Shown here: positions 44,243 through 57,883 of the stretch, in pieces | How positions within the stretch are numbered: the first letter of the stretch is position 1 | Layout: every line of letters starts with the position of its first letter | Origin: Roseobacter sp. SK209-2-6 | Lineage (GTDB): Bacteria; Pseudomonadota; Alphaproteobacteria; Rhodobacterales; Rhodobacteraceae | Assembly (NCBI RefSeq): GCF_000169455.1 | Contig: NZ_AAYC01000010.1 | Location: 62,001-126,000, forward strand | DNA: 64,000 nucleotides | Direction of reading: 5' to 3' | Translations under genes and position numbers: made by a program | Notes under the pieces: generated by a model | What the model saw: the letters and a program-made list of their open reading frames with translations, nothing else | Databases searched by the model: none | What the model was told of the DNA's origin: nothing

Positions 44243-44764
44243 GTGCAGATAGCATATACAATGGCCCCGGGCCGTGGTGACACCGATCAAATCCTGTACC
44301 AGCTTGCCTCTCGTCTAATGACGGCCGGGGTGGAGCCCTGCGGGACCGTACAGATCAACACCGATCGAACGGATGGGGGGAAATGCGATATGGATGTTCA
44401 GGTGCTTCCTGATGGTCCAACTATTCGAATTTCTCAAAACCTCGGCAAGAGTGCCAGAGGCTGCCGGTTGAACCCTGATGCGCTGGAGCAGTCAGTCTCC
44501 CTGACGGAAACGGCCCTGCACAAGGGGGCGGATCTGTTGATCGTGAACAAATTTGGCAAGCATGAGGCCGAAGGCCGGGGTTTTCGTTCATTGATCGGGG
44601 ATGCGTTGAGCCAAGGTATTCCTGTGCTCGTTGGATTGAATGATCTGAACCGCGACGCTTTCTTCGAATTCGTGGGGGGCGAGGGGTACGAAATTGCCCC
44701 CAATGTTGACCTTTTGGAAGCCTGGGTGTTGGACCACTGCAAGCTTTTGGGTACTGCAGCCTAG
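44243..44764 (+). CDS. DUF2478-family protein, nar copy
   Basis: This 173-residue protein matches DUF2478, whose members occur beside molybdenum genes. It starts with GTG at 44243, seven bases after GAGGG and 10 bp beyond the moeA stop. Conserved segments are CDMDVQVLP, TIRISQNLGKSARGCRLNP and LLIVNKFGKHEAEGRG; the first block of the protein (IAYTMAPGRGDTD) resembles a nucleotide loop. It is a paralogue of the gene at 63251. The function is unknown; a link to Mo cofactor is inferred from position. Confidence 0.75.
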   Translation: MQIAYTMAPGRGDTDQILYQLASRLMTAGVEPCGTVQINTDRTDGGKCDMDVQVLPDGPTIRISQNLGKSARGCRLNPDALEQSVSLTETALHKGADLLIVNKFGKHEAEGRGFRSLIGDALSQGIPVLVGLNDLNRDAFFEFVGGEGYEIAPNVDLLEAWVLDHCKLLGTAA

Positions 44765-45036
44765 GGGCGCGCGGACGAAACTTGAAAATTGGCTTTTCTT
44801 GTCGGCTCCACTTTGCCGGGTTGAGTGGTTGAAGCAGCCGATAAAACCGGTGCTCCAACAAAGATGCCTTTGAAATATACCTACATTTGTGAGAGTTCTT
44901 CTGTGAAACGGTCCGCGACAGAGGCTCTGTGGGGGTCGCCCTTGCTGGGGTGAGAAATTAAGCAAATTGGAACTCTATTGAGGTACAGTACGGGTGGCAT
45001 GAAGCAGATCTTGGTTGAAAATTTGGTGACGGTTCG

Positions 45037-47544
45037 GTGAATGGCCTTATGCGACTGAAAAAATACAACTATTTTCAGCGGGTCTATTTGCCGTTTGTGA
45101 TCGCTTCGGTGGTGATGCTGGTTGGAGCAGTCTACTCTGAGCGGCAGAATTCGATCATCCACACTCAGGACCTGCGAAATTCAATCCGCAATCAGCTTGC
45201 AGGATATCAAGCTAGCCTCGAAGGTGCGCTAAACGCGGATATTCAACTGGTTCAGGGACTTGTGGCGGTCATGTCGACAGAACCTGACCTCAACCAAGAG
45301 CGATTTGAGCAGCTTGGTGAGATGGTGATTGGCAGCCACAGTGGGATCAGTCACCTGGCGGCTGCACCGGATTTGGTGATTTCCTTGATTTACCCGATCA
45401 AAGGCAATGAGCGTGCCTTGGGATTGGACTACAATAAGAATGACGCGCAACGTCGCGCTGCTTACAAGGTGCGCGATAGTGGCCAGATGGTTCTGGCCGG
45501 GCCGGTAAATCTGGTTCAAGGAGGTTCGGCATTCATAGGGCGTTTCCCGGTATTTATTGGCACCGGGGATGACAGGCGGTTCTGGGGTATCCTTTCATCT
45601 GTTATGCATGCGGACAAGCTATTTGCCGCGCATGGGCTTACTGATCCTGATCTAGACATCGAGATCGCGCTTGTTGGTCGTGATAGTATGGGGCCGCAAG
45701 GAGAGCAGTTCTTTGGTGAAACTGCTATTTTTGAAGATGATCCGGTTGTTTTGGATATCTCGCTACCCTCCGGGTCTTGGCTGATCGCTGCTCGTCCCAA
45801 AGGTGGTTGGCAAGCCCGGGCCGCAAATCCTTGGCCTTGGCGGTTGGTTATGCTTGTTGCCGGCACGCTGGTCTTGATACCGTTTTTCGCGGCTGGCCGA
45901 CTTTCTGCCGCGCGCAAGGACATTATCAAGACCTTGATGCGCCGCGAAAGACAGTTGGAAACACTTTCTCGGCGGTTGGAAGTGGCGGTCGAAGTCTCCA
46001 AAATTGGCATTTGGGAATATGATGTAAAAACTCAGGAAGTGATCTGGGATCAGCTTTTGCGCGAGATCTATGGCTTGGAGCGACAAGAGCCGATCTCTCT
46101 TGATATCTGGAAAGGGTTTATCCACCCCGAGGACCGTGATGAGGCAGTAAAAACGCTAATGCGGGCCGCAGAAGAAGGCGGATACCACACTTCCGAGTAT
46201 CGAATTCTGCAGTCTGATGGCAATCAGCGTCACATTCGGACCATGGGGACGACTTTCAAAGATGGCGCGGGCGGCATGCGCATGATCGGGGTGAACCTGG
46301 ATGTCACCCGGGATGTTCACCTGCGTGAAAAATTGATCGAGGCGAACCACGCCCTGATGCAGCGAAACAATGAGCTTGAGGAAGCCCGCATTGCCGCTGA
46401 GCGTGCGGATCGCGCCAAAACGGAATTCCTGGCAAACATGAGCCATGAAATTCGCACCCCGATGAATGGGATCATCGGGATGGCCGATCTGATGAGTGAA
46501 TCCAATTTGGGGGAAGGAGAGCGGCAGTATCTTGATACAATCCGGGACTCCTCCCATGCGCTTCTCAAGATTATCAATGACATCTTGGATCTGTCCCGCA
46601 TGGAAGCAGGTAAGCTGGCGATCAGTCCGGTCGATTTTGACCTGCAGAGATGTATCAGTGGGGCGGTAAACCTGTTGCGGCCGCGGGCCCGGGAAAAGGG
46701 GCTCTGGCTGTCTCTGAGCTTTGAAGAGGGGCTGCCGGGATTGATGCGGGGCGACGATGGTCGCATTCGCCAAGTTTTGGTGAATCTCGTCGGCAATGCT
46801 GTCAAATTTACCCATAGCGGTGGGGTCGACATCCGGGTGAGCAAAGTTGCCGGGGATCCCTATCATTTGCAGATAGAAGTTGAAGACACCGGTATTGGCA
46901 TCAAGCCTGAACAGGCTGCCCATATCTTTGATCGCTTTTCACAAGCGGATGCGGCGATCACGCGGTCCTTTGGCGGGACAGGGCTGGGCCTGACGATATC
47001 CAGCATCCTTGCGAGCAGAATGGGTGGGGGTATTACACTCTGCGAGGACAAGCAGGATGGCGCCTGCTTTACCCTGCAGCTGCGGCTGGAGCCAGCAGAG
47101 GGCGTGGTTCAGTTGGAGGAACCGGAACAACTCCCGGATATTGATCGCCTGGATGGAGTCAGAATCCTTTTGGCGGAGGATAACAAGACCAACCGCCTCT
47201 TGGTGCGCAAGTACCTGGCCGGGATAAAGTGTGAACTCAGCGAAGCGGAAAACGGACGCGAAGCGATCGCCCTATGTCAAGACATGCTGCCGGATATCAT
47301 TCTGATGGATATGTCTATGCCCGAAATCGATGGGCTGGCTGCAACGCGCGAAATCCGCTCCATGAACCTCGTGCAGCCGATCATCGTGGCCCTGACCGCA
47401 AATGCCTTTGATTCCGACCGGGAGGCTTGCCTGGCAGCCGGGATGGACTATTTTTTACAAAAGCCGATTAACAAAACCGTTTTGTTGCAAACGCTTGCTA
47501 TGTTGCGTGCCAGCCAATTGGAACAGAAGCAAGCGCTGGGCTAA
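45037..47544 (+). CDS. CHASE-PAS hybrid sensor histidine kinase
   Basis: The 835-residue protein has a membrane helix (about 17-33), an extracytoplasmic CHASE domain (about 45-255), a second helix (268-288), a PAS domain (about 312-430), a HisKA domain with phospho-acceptor His470 (ANMSHEIRTPMNG), an HATPase (to about 685, GTGLGLTIS) and a C-terminal receiver with Asp758 (IILMDMSMPEID). It starts with GTG at 45037 or ATG at 45049. It has no partner gene next to it. The ligand is unknown; the position beside the nar operon does not prove a link. Confidence 0.85.
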   Translation: MNGLMRLKKYNYFQRVYLPFVIASVVMLVGAVYSERQNSIIHTQDLRNSIRNQLAGYQASLEGALNADIQLVQGLVAVMSTEPDLNQERFEQLGEMVIGSHSGISHLAAAPDLVISLIYPIKGNERALGLDYNKNDAQRRAAYKVRDSGQMVLAGPVNLVQGGSAFIGRFPVFIGTGDDRRFWGILSSVMHADKLFAAHGLTDPDLDIEIALVGRDSMGPQGEQFFGETAIFEDDPVVLDISLPSGSWLIAARPKGGWQARAANPWPWRLVMLVAGTLVLIPFFAAGRLSAARKDIIKTLMRRERQLETLSRRLEVAVEVSKIGIWEYDVKTQEVIWDQLLREIYGLERQEPISLDIWKGFIHPEDRDEAVKTLMRAAEEGGYHTSEYRILQSDGNQRHIRTMGTTFKDGAGGMRMIGVNLDVTRDVHLREKLIEANHALMQRNNELEEARIAAERADRAKTEFLANMSHEIRTPMNGIIGMADLMSESNLGEGERQYLDTIRDSSHALLKIINDILDLSRMEAGKLAISPVDFDLQRCISGAVNLLRPRAREKGLWLSLSFEEGLPGLMRGDDGRIRQVLVNLVGNAVKFTHSGGVDIRVSKVAGDPYHLQIEVEDTGIGIKPEQAAHIFDRFSQADAAITRSFGGTGLGLTISSILASRMGGGITLCEDKQDGACFTLQLRLEPAEGVVQLEEPEQLPDIDRLDGVRILLAEDNKTNRLLVRKYLAGIKCELSEAENGREAIALCQDMLPDIILMDMSMPEIDGLAATREIRSMNLVQPIIVALTANAFDSDREACLAAGMDYFLQKPINKTVLLQTLAMLRASQLEQKQALG

Positions 47545-47578
47545 AGATCGGGCACCCGGCCAGAAGCAGGTGGTGCGA

Positions 47579-48298
47579 CTACGAGCAGAGCCATTTATGG
47601 ACATCTGCTTTGGCCCTGCGACAGGCCTCCACCAGGGATGCCCCTTGCGCTAGTGAACAGGCAATTGCGGTTGCCAGGCTACATCCTGTTCCACGTTTGC
47701 TATGCGGTAGTCTCAGAGCGTCGAACTGATGATGATCTGTCCCGACCCAGAGGTGGTCGACGCAGCTTTCCCCTTGGTCATGCCCTCCCTTGATCAGCAC
47801 AGCCTTTGGACCCAGCGACAGCAGGGCCTCTGCGAGGGGGCGATGGTCCAGTCTTTCGCCACTCGCGCCGCCACCAGATAGAAGGTGACTCTCCGGTAGA
47901 TTGGGGGTGAGCAAGGAAACCCGTTGCAAAAGAGGGGTGAGTGTCTCCTTTGTCATTAACCTCTTGCCAGAGGTGCTTTTTAGCACTGGATCCAGGACTA
48001 TAGGCATGTTCGCCGGCAGGTGTTTGCAAAGCAGATCCGCGGCAGCTGGGCTACCGATCATGCCGATCTTGATGGCCTTTGGTTTGGGGCTTGCCGGGTC
48101 TAGGGCAGCCAAGAGTTGTACTTCAATGATCTTGGCGGGGACTGGATGGATTTCCTGCACGTTTGCGTTGGTCTGCGCGGTCACTGCCGTCACGACAGGG
48201 GACAAGCTGCAGCCAAGTTTGGCAGCCATGGCCGTGTCTCTCGTCAGCCCCGCACCACCACTGGAATCGGTACCGCCAATTGCCAGTATATGGCTCAT
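47579..48298 (-). CDS. thiD: Hydroxymethylpyrimidine/phosphomethylpyrimidine kinase
   Basis: ThiD phosphorylates HMP twice to HMP-PP. The 239-residue ribokinase-like product starts ILAIGGTDSSGGAGLTRD and ends in the catalytic GTGCSLATAIACSLA. The start at 48298 fits the family; the frame extends a further 11 codons. It overlaps thiE by 4 bp and closes the thiamine operon. Confidence 0.93.
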   Translation of the reverse strand: MSHILAIGGTDSSGGAGLTRDTAMAAKLGCSLSPVVTAVTAQTNANVQEIHPVPAKIIEVQLLAALDPASPKPKAIKIGMIGSPAAADLLCKHLPANMPIVLDPVLKSTSGKRLMTKETLTPLLQRVSLLTPNLPESHLLSGGGASGERLDHRPLAEALLSLGPKAVLIKGGHDQGESCVDHLWVGTDHHQFDALRLPHSKRGTGCSLATAIACSLAQGASLVEACRRAKADVHKWLCS

Positions 48299-48900
48299 GC
48301 GCTTTCTAACTCCCTGCAGGCCTTGGCCCACATGCGGGTCTGAGCCTCTGGGTCGTCGGCCAGTTGGATGTCTGTGACAACGGCGGCGCTGTCAGCCCCG
48401 GCGTCAAAGACGCCTTGCAGTCGCTCCGGGGTCAGGCCTCCGATGGCGACCAGAGGCGTTTTACCGGCGATCTCTTTCCAGCGGGTCACACGCTCCAGCC
48501 CCTGGGCCCCCCATTTCATTTTCTTCAGCAAGGTTGGGTAGACCGGCCCCAGGGCAACATAGGCCGGATCATGGGAGAGCGCGCGTTCCAACTCTGCTTC
48601 GTCATGGGTCGACAGGCCAAAACGGATACCCCTGCGACGCAGGGCCGGGAAATCCGCCACCTCCATGTCCTCCTGGCCCAGGTGGACAAAATTGCAGTTC
48701 AGATCCAGCGCGGCCTGCCAGTAGTCGTTGACCACCAGTTGCGCATCATGAACGGCGCAGAAGTCGCGGGCGCGGGCGATCTGGCGGCGCACTTCCGCAT
48801 CGGGCTCATCCTTGATGCGCAGTTGCACCAGCTTTGCCCCCTGCGGCACCAAGAGTTCAAGACGGCCAACATGGCCAACAATCAAGTAAAAGCGTTCCAT
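48295..48900 (-). CDS. thiE: Thiamine-phosphate synthase
   Basis: ThiE joins HMP-PP and the thiazole phosphate to form thiamine phosphate. The 201-residue TIM-barrel product has the substrate-binding VQLRIKD, LVVNDYW, FVHLGQED, YVALGPVYPT and VAIGGLTPERL segments. It shares a base with thiG and overlaps thiD. It is near the lower end of the family length range. Confidence 0.92.
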   Translation of the reverse strand: MERFYLIVGHVGRLELLVPQGAKLVQLRIKDEPDAEVRRQIARARDFCAVHDAQLVVNDYWQAALDLNCNFVHLGQEDMEVADFPALRRRGIRFGLSTHDEAELERALSHDPAYVALGPVYPTLLKKMKWGAQGLERVTRWKEIAGKTPLVAIGGLTPERLQGVFDAGADSAAVVTDIQLADDPEAQTRMWAKACRELESA

Positions 48901-49667
48901 TATGTCAACTCCGCAAGGCCGAGAACGGGCGTGGAAGGGACCGCCATATCACGACGTGGCATCGGTTCTGCCCGGAACCCGGTGCGACCGGCCTTGATTG
49001 CCTGCGCCATGGCTGCGGCCATGCTGACAGGATCGCCGGCCTTGGCCACGGCGGTGTTCAACAGCACTGCATCCATGCCAAGCTCCATTGCCAGAGCCGC
49101 ATCCGAGGGGCGGCCGATCCCGGCGTCCACAATCAGTGGCACATCGGGAAAATGTGCCCGCATGGCGCGCAGCCCATCCGGGTTGCGTAGCCCCTGACCG
49201 GATCCAATTGGCGCCCCCCAGGGCATCAGCAATTCGCAGCCCGCCTCCAAGAGCTTTTCTCCGACCACCAGGTCCTCGGTGGTATAGGGAAAGACCTGAA
49301 ATCCTTCATTGCAGAGGATCCGCGCGGCCTCCACCAGTCCAAAGACATCTGGCTGCAGGCTGTCGGAATGGCCGATCACCTCGAGCTTGATCCAGGGCGT
49401 GTCGAACAGCTCACGTGCCATATGGGCGGTGGTCACCGCCTCCTGCACCGAGTGGCATCCGGCAGTATTGGGCAGGATACGGCAGCCGCTCTCCTGCAAA
49501 CCTTGCCAGAACCCGGCACCGCTCCCGGCGGCCGCTTCCCGGCGCAGCGAAACCGTGATGATCTCAGTGCCGCAGGCCCTGATCGCCGCATTCAACACGG
49601 CCGGGGAAGGGTACTGCGCTGTTCCCAGCAGCAAACGGGACGCAATTTCAATGCCATAGAGCTGCAT
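48900..49667 (-). CDS. thiG: Thiazole synthase
   Basis: ThiG forms the thiazole ring from 1-deoxyxylulose phosphate, dehydroglycine and ThiS thiocarboxylate. The 255-residue product has the active-site Lys in WIKLEVIG and late [24 protein letters not shown]. It lies 4 bp after thiS and shares a base with thiE. Confidence 0.94.
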   Translation of the reverse strand: MQLYGIEIASRLLLGTAQYPSPAVLNAAIRACGTEIITVSLRREAAAGSGAGFWQGLQESGCRILPNTAGCHSVQEAVTTAHMARELFDTPWIKLEVIGHSDSLQPDVFGLVEAARILCNEGFQVFPYTTEDLVVGEKLLEAGCELLMPWGAPIGSGQGLRNPDGLRAMRAHFPDVPLIVDAGIGRPSDAALAMELGMDAVLLNTAVAKAGDPVSMAAAMAQAIKAGRTGFRAEPMPRRDMAVPSTPVLGLAELT

Positions 49668-49837
49668 TTCCTCACCCTCCCTGCATCGGGGAGAGCACCT
49701 CGACGCGGTCGCCCTCTGTTAACTTTTGGTCAATACGTTTCGCGCGCGAAACAAATTCACCGTTGAGGGCGGTGGCTATGGCCGGGCTGGTGTAGCCCAA
49801 TTCCGCGAGAGCATCGGCCAGGGTCGCGCCAATGACC

Positions 49838-52868
<3,031 letters not shown>

Positions 52869-53007
52869 TATAGGCTTAGGGGGAGTGGGGCGGAGAGGTC
52901 AATAGGAATTTTAGTAGATTATTTTAAATAAGCAAAAACAAATGGATAGCTTGTTAAAGGCGCGAATTGCCGCGTTGCAACATTAGTGCTTGGTTGGCGA
53001 TGCTAAA

Positions 53008-53017
53008 TTATCTATAA
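53008..53017. promoter_or_regulatory. BioR-type operator before bioB
   Basis: TTATCTATAA matches the BioR box consensus (TTATMKATAA) of alphaproteobacteria, and it lies 57 bp before the bioB start. BioR is a GntR-type repressor whose gene is not in the window. It probably represses the whole bio operon when biotin is sufficient. Confidence 0.75.
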
Positions 53018-53074
53018 AAGTCAAAACCGGGCGCCTTGTGCCGGGATTCACGGATTTGAGCATCAGGAGAGACC

Positions 53075-54055
53075 ATGCTGGACGCTGCACCCATTCGGAG
53101 TGATTGGACCCGCGAAGAAGCGGAGGAGATCTACAACCAGCCCTTTATGGATCTGCTGTTTCAAGCACAGAGCGTGCACCGCCAGCACTATGATCCCAAT
53201 CAGGTGCAGAAATCCAAACTTCTCAGCATCAAGACCGGCGGCTGCGCCGAGGACTGTGCCTATTGCTCGCAATCGGCCCGCAATGGCGCCAAGCTTTCGG
53301 CCAGCAAGCTGATCGAAGTGGAGCGTGTCATTGCTGAGGCCCGCAAGGCCAAGGAAGGCGGCGCGACTCGCTACTGCATGGGCGCGGCCTGGCGCTCGCC
53401 CAAGGAACGCGACATGCCTGCATTGGAAGCCATGGTCGAGGGCGTCAAGGCGCTGGGCATGGAAACCTGCATGACCCTCGGCATGCTGGAAGAGGATCAG
53501 GTCTTCCGTCTGCGCGACGCGGGCCTCGACTACTACAACCACAATATCGACACCTCCGAGCGCTATTACAAAGAGATCATCACCACCCGCACCTTTGCGG
53601 ACCGGATCGATACGCTGAACAAGGTGCGTGAAGCGGGCATCAAGGTCTGCTCTGGCGGCATCGTTGGTATGGGGGAGCAGCAGCTGGACCGCATCGATAT
53701 GATGCTGGCGCTGGCCACTCTGGACGTGCACCCCGATTCCGTGCCTGTGAACATGCTGATCCCGATCGCCGACACGCCGCTGGCGGATGTGGCAAAACTC
53801 GACCCGATCGAATTTGTCCGCACCGTTGCGCTGGCGCGCATTCTGATGCCCAAGAGCCACGTGCGCCTCTCTGCCGGTCGCACCGATATGTCGGATGAGC
53901 TGCAGGCCATGTGTTTCTTTGCCGGCGCCAACTCGATCTTTGTCGGTGATACACTGCTGACCGCAGACAATCCTGAAGAGGACAAGGATCAGGTGCTTTT
54001 TGACAAGCTCGGGATCACCGCCATGGCGGTTGGCTGTGACGGTAGCCACGGTTAA
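53075..54055 (+). CDS. bioB: Biotin synthase
   Basis: BioB inserts sulfur into dethiobiotin by radical-SAM chemistry. The 326-residue product has the Fe-S ligands Cys57, Cys61 and Cys64 (CAEDCAYC) and the usual YYNHNIDTS and [16 protein letters not shown] precedes the ATG. It opens the operon and its stop overlaps bioF by one base. Confidence 0.97.
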   Translation: MLDAAPIRSDWTREEAEEIYNQPFMDLLFQAQSVHRQHYDPNQVQKSKLLSIKTGGCAEDCAYCSQSARNGAKLSASKLIEVERVIAEARKAKEGGATRYCMGAAWRSPKERDMPALEAMVEGVKALGMETCMTLGMLEEDQVFRLRDAGLDYYNHNIDTSERYYKEIITTRTFADRIDTLNKVREAGIKVCSGGIVGMGEQQLDRIDMMLALATLDVHPDSVPVNMLIPIADTPLADVAKLDPIEFVRTVALARILMPKSHVRLSAGRTDMSDELQAMCFFAGANSIFVGDTLLTADNPEEDKDQVLFDKLGITAMAVGCDGSHG

Positions 54056-55191
54056 TGTCCGAGTTTCCGCGGCATCAGGCCTCGCTCGAGGCGCTCCGCA
54101 AACGCGGGCGTTATCGGGCTCTGGCGCCGCGAGCCGGGCATGACTTTGCCTCCAATGACTATCTGGGCCTTGCCAGTGGCGACCTCCTGAAGGCCGCCGC
54201 GATTGAGGCAATCGCCCGCGGCGTTCCCGTCGGGGCCGGCGGTTCGCGGCTCTTGCGCGGCAATGACAGCGAACATGAGCTGTTGGAGCGCGAGGCGGCG
54301 GAGTTCTTTGGGACCGAGGCCGCGCTATTCATGGGTGGCGGTTTCAACGCAAATCAGGCGATCTTTTCTTCTTTGCCGCAGCAGGGCGACCTGGTGCTGC
54401 ATGACGCCTTGATCCACGCCAGCGCCCATGACGGCATGCGGCTGGGGCGCGCTGAAAACCGCAGCTTTGCCCATAACGATGTCGCAGAGGCCGCGGCACA
54501 GATTACGGCCTGGCGCAGTGTCGGCGGCACTGGCCGGGTCTGGATCGCGGTGGAGGCCATCTATTCCATGGATGGCGATATCGCCCCCATCGCCGAACTG
54601 GCGGCCCTTGCCCAGGCGGAGGATGCCGTGTTGGTGGTGGATGAGGCCCATGCCACCGGTCTGTTTGGTGATCAGGGGCGGGGGCTGGCGCATGAAATTG
54701 CCTCTCGTACCAATGTGATATCCCTGCATACCTGCGGCAAGGCGCTGGGTGTGTCCGGGGCTTTGATCTGCGGGGCTGAGGTCCTGATCGAGACCCTGAT
54801 CAATCGCGCACGCGGCTTTATCTTTGCCACAGCTCCTTCGCCATTGAATGCAGCATTGGTGCGCGCTGCGCTAAAAGACCTGGCCAGCAACCCCGCGCGC
54901 CGCGCACAGGCCTGGGAGCGGGTCGATCTGGCCCATGCTGAGGCCAAGCGCCTCTGCGGGCTGGAAGGATTTTCCAGTCAAATCCTGCCGGTCATCATCG
55001 GCGAAGACCCCCTCTGCATGGAGGTGGCGTCGGCGCTACAGGGGCTGGGCTACGATATTCGCGGGGTTCGCCCACCGACCGTACCGCGTGGTACCGCGCG
55101 GCTGCGGATTTCAGTCACCGGCCGTCTGGAGCATGCCGTGGTGACGGAGATGTTTGAAAACCTGGCGCGGGAACTGGAGGTTCTGGCATGA
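54055..55191 (+). CDS. bioF: 8-amino-7-oxononanoate synthase
   Basis: BioF condenses pimeloyl-thioester with alanine in a PLP reaction. The 378-residue product has the motifs [27 protein letters not shown] and the PLP-Lys region [16 protein letters not shown]. It overlaps bioB by one base and bioD by 4 bp. Confidence 0.96.
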   Translation: MSEFPRHQASLEALRKRGRYRALAPRAGHDFASNDYLGLASGDLLKAAAIEAIARGVPVGAGGSRLLRGNDSEHELLEREAAEFFGTEAALFMGGGFNANQAIFSSLPQQGDLVLHDALIHASAHDGMRLGRAENRSFAHNDVAEAAAQITAWRSVGGTGRVWIAVEAIYSMDGDIAPIAELAALAQAEDAVLVVDEAHATGLFGDQGRGLAHEIASRTNVISLHTCGKALGVSGALICGAEVLIETLINRARGFIFATAPSPLNAALVRAALKDLASNPARRAQAWERVDLAHAEAKRLCGLEGFSSQILPVIIGEDPLCMEVASALQGLGYDIRGVRPPTVPRGTARLRISVTGRLEHAVVTEMFENLARELEVLA

Positions 55192-55892
55192 GTGCTATTG
55201 TGGTTGCGGGCACCGATACTGGTATTGGCAAAACCGTTTTCAGCGCAGGGCTGGTGCAGGCACTGGGCGGGACTTATTGGAAGCCAGTGCAATCCGGTAT
55301 CGAGGACGAGACAGACAGCCAGATCGTCACCCGTCTGTCCGGGCGTCCGGCCTTGCCTGAGGGTTGCATCTTCAGTTTGCCAGCCTCGCCGCATCTTTCG
55401 GCAGAGGCGGAAGGGGCAGAGATCGACCCTGACACATTGAACCTGCCAGAGGTCGAAAATGTTCTGGTGGCTGAAGGGGCGGGGGGGCTCATGGTGCCTT
55501 TGAACCGCAAAACCCTCTATCTTGATCTTTTTGCCCGTTGGGGTGCGCCGGTGGTGCTTTGCGCCCGTACCCAACTGGGCACCATCAATCATACCCTGTT
55601 GTCGCTAAAGGCGCTGCGGGATGCGGGTTGTCCGGTGGTTGGTGTGGCCTTTATCGGCGATGCAGAGCCAGAGGTGGAGGAAACCATCAGCCAGTTTGGC
55701 AAGGTGGCACATTTGGGACGGTTGCCGATGATTGACGAGTTGAGGGCTGTACCCGACCTCGGGGGGGAGCGAAGCGCTCTCCAGGGGGGGAGGTCGGACG
55801 CGGACCGGTCTACCGGCCTGGCCAGAACGGTGCTGAAAGAAACCTTCGCCAAACACATCAACCTCGATCTGATCAAGGAGGCGCTGGCATGA
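55188..55892 (+). CDS. bioD: Dethiobiotin synthetase
   Basis: BioD closes the ureido ring of dethiobiotin. The 234-residue product has the P-loop GTDTGIGKT (about 8-16) and the EGAGGLMVP motif. A 41-bp palindrome (55755-55795) is read in frame near the C-terminus, residues about 190-203, adding the stretch [12 protein letters not shown]. It overlaps bioA by 4 bp. Confidence 0.94.
   Translation: MSAIVVAGTDTGIGKTVFSAGLVQALGGTYWKPVQSGIEDETDSQIVTRLSGRPALPEGCIFSLPASPHLSAEAEGAEIDPDTLNLPEVENVLVAEGAGGLMVPLNRKTLYLDLFARWGAPVVLCARTQLGTINHTLLSLKALRDAGCPVVGVAFIGDAEPEVEETISQFGKVAHLGRLPMIDELRAVPDLGGERSALQGGRSDADRSTGLARTVLKETFAKHINLDLIKEALA
55755..55795. repeat. 41-bp palindromic repeat, copy 1 (in bioD)
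   Basis: Outer arms GACCTC and GAGGTC flank a G-rich stretch, an inner stem (GGAGCG with CGCTCTCC) and a second G run. It is read in frame within bioD. The related copy in bioG has the same length and layout. Confidence 0.65.
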
Positions 55893-57187
55893 GCGCGGCA
55901 GACCTCACCCAGCTGGAATTCGATCAGCAGCACCTCTGGCATCCCTATACCAATGTGGTGAAACCCGGCCCGACCTTTGTTGTGAAGGAGAGCGAAGGCG
56001 TGCATATCACCCTGGAGGATGGCACCCGGCTGATTGATGCCATGTCCTCCTGGTGGTGCATGATGCATGGGCACCGGAACCCTGCAATCACCAAGGCGAT
56101 CCACGACCAGCTGGATCGGCTGCCGCATGTGATGTTCGGCGGGCTCACCCATGATCCGGCCATCGATCTGGGGCGCAAACTGCTGGAGATCACGCCGGAA
56201 AGTCTGACGCGGATCTTTTACTGCGATTCAGGCTCAGTCTCGGTCGAAGTCGCGATGAAAATGGCGGTGCAGTACCAGCACGCCATGGGCTTTGAGGGCC
56301 GCAGCCAGTTCGCCACCGTGCGCTCTGGATACCATGGCGACACCTGGAAAGCGATGAGCGTCTGTGATCCTGACACTGGCATGCACCACCTGTTTCAGGG
56401 GGCATTGAGCGTGCAGCATTTTGTCTCCCGCCCGCCGGTCACCATCGATCAGGAATGGATTGACGACCCGGCCAGAAACGGTCTGGCGGAGCTGCGTCAG
56501 GTGCTGGAAGGCAGTGCCAAAAAGATCGCTGGTTTCATCCTGGAGCCCGTGGTCCAGGGCACCGGCGGCATGTACTTCTATCACCCGGAATACCTCAATC
56601 AGGCGCGTGCGCTTTGCGATGAGCTGGGCATCCTCTTGATCTTTGACGAGATCGCCACCGGGTTCGGACGTACTGGTGCACTTTTTGCCACGGATTTCTG
56701 CACTGTTGAACCTGACATTATTTGCCTCGGCAAGGGCCTCACCGGTGGGCATATCTCTTTTGCCTGCACTATGACCAATGACCTGGTGGCAGAAGGTGTT
56801 GGCGGGGGAAACCCCGGCATCTTCATGCATGGGCCGACCTATATGGCCAACCCGCTGGCCTGTGCCGCGGCCAAGGCCTCACTGGATCTGCTGACCGGCC
56901 AGGACTGGCAGGGCAGGGTGGCTGCGATAAGCGAGCAGATGCAGGCAGAGCTGGCCCCGGCACGCGATCTGCCCAATGTCGCTGATGTGCGCATTCTGGG
57001 TGCCATTGGCGTCATCGAGATGAAGCATCAGGTTTCAGCCGATGAGGCCCATGCCCGCGCCCATGAGATGGGCGTCTTCCTGCGTCCCTTTGGCAAGAAT
57101 ATCTATACCATGCCGCCCTTTATCACTTCTCCGGATCAGCTGAGCGAGATCACCGCAGGCATGCTGCGGCTGGCGCGGGAGCTGTAA
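55889..57187 (+). CDS. bioA: Adenosylmethionine-8-amino-7-oxononanoate aminotransferase
   Basis: BioA makes 7,8-diaminononanoate. The 432-residue class III aminotransferase has [17 protein letters not shown] and the PLP-Lys region [13 protein letters not shown]. It overlaps bioD by 4 bp and is followed by bioG after 3 bp. Confidence 0.96.
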   Translation: MSAADLTQLEFDQQHLWHPYTNVVKPGPTFVVKESEGVHITLEDGTRLIDAMSSWWCMMHGHRNPAITKAIHDQLDRLPHVMFGGLTHDPAIDLGRKLLEITPESLTRIFYCDSGSVSVEVAMKMAVQYQHAMGFEGRSQFATVRSGYHGDTWKAMSVCDPDTGMHHLFQGALSVQHFVSRPPVTIDQEWIDDPARNGLAELRQVLEGSAKKIAGFILEPVVQGTGGMYFYHPEYLNQARALCDELGILLIFDEIATGFGRTGALFATDFCTVEPDIICLGKGLTGGHISFACTMTNDLVAEGVGGGNPGIFMHGPTYMANPLACAAAKASLDLLTGQDWQGRVAAISEQMQAELAPARDLPNVADVRILGAIGVIEMKHQVSADEAHARAHEMGVFLRPFGKNIYTMPPFITSPDQLSEITAGMLRLAREL

Positions 57188-57190
57188 ACG

Positions 57191-57883
57191 ATGGAGTTCC
57201 GCTGGATCAAATCAGGGCAGCGCCAGACCTTGGGGAGGAGCGGAGCGCCTTCCCAGGGGGAAGGTCAGGTGCTGCCCGGGCTGCCGTCCGGACGGAACCC
57301 AGAAGCGATCGTGGTCTTTGGCGGCTGGGCCGTCGGGCCGGAGGTGTTCCAGCGCCTCACCGGCGCGCAGGATGTGATCTTTGCCAGTGACTACCGCGAT
57401 CTGGAGGCAGAGCTGCCGGACCTGACGGGTTACGAAAGGGTAAGCCTCCTTGCCTGGTCCTTCGGGGTATCGGCCTATGCTCATTGGCAGCAGGGGCGCA
57501 AAGACCCCTTTCACCGCAAAGTCGCGGTGAACGGCAGCCTGACACCGGTCAGCCGCACAAGGGGCGTCCCGCCCGTCGCCATGGCCAAGACCACGGAAAC
57601 CCTGAGCCAGAGCGCCTATCAGCTGTTCCTTGCGCGAGTCTTCGGCGCGGGCCGGCCGGAGACTGTGATCGATGTTGAGGCGCGGCGTGCAGAACTGCAG
57701 GCAGTGGCCCGGCGCGGCGATGCGCCAGTGGTGGACTTCGACAAGATCTGGATCAGCCGCAGTGACAAGATCTTCCCTGCCGCCAATCTGAACCGCGCCT
57801 GGGCCGGGAGCAATGTACAGGAAATCGACGCGCCCCATGCACCCTTTGACCGCTTCTCTAGCTGGGAGGAACTGCTGTCATGA
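57191..57883 (+). CDS. bioG: Pimeloyl-ACP methyl ester esterase BioG
   Basis: BioG releases pimeloyl-ACP from its methyl ester, replacing BioH. The 230-residue alpha/beta hydrolase of the DUF452 family has the likely nucleophile Ser90 in LLAWSFGVSAYAHW and a late His in DAPHAPFD. Residues about 12-26 are encoded by the second 41-bp palindrome and are not expected in the family. It lies between bioA and bioC, overlapping bioC by 4 bp. Confidence 0.9.
   Translation: MEFRWIKSGQRQTLGRSGAPSQGEGQVLPGLPSGRNPEAIVVFGGWAVGPEVFQRLTGAQDVIFASDYRDLEAELPDLTGYERVSLLAWSFGVSAYAHWQQGRKDPFHRKVAVNGSLTPVSRTRGVPPVAMAKTTETLSQSAYQLFLARVFGAGRPETVIDVEARRAELQAVARRGDAPVVDFDKIWISRSDKIFPAANLNRAWAGSNVQEIDAPHAPFDRFSSWEELLS
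57226..57266. repeat. 41-bp palindromic repeat, copy 2 (in bioG)
   Basis: Outer arms GACCTT and AAGGTC flank the same kind of G-rich and inner-stem layout as the bioD copy. By eye 33 of 41 bases agree, and the sixth arm pair changes from C-G to T-A, a compensating change. It is read in frame. Confidence 0.65.
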
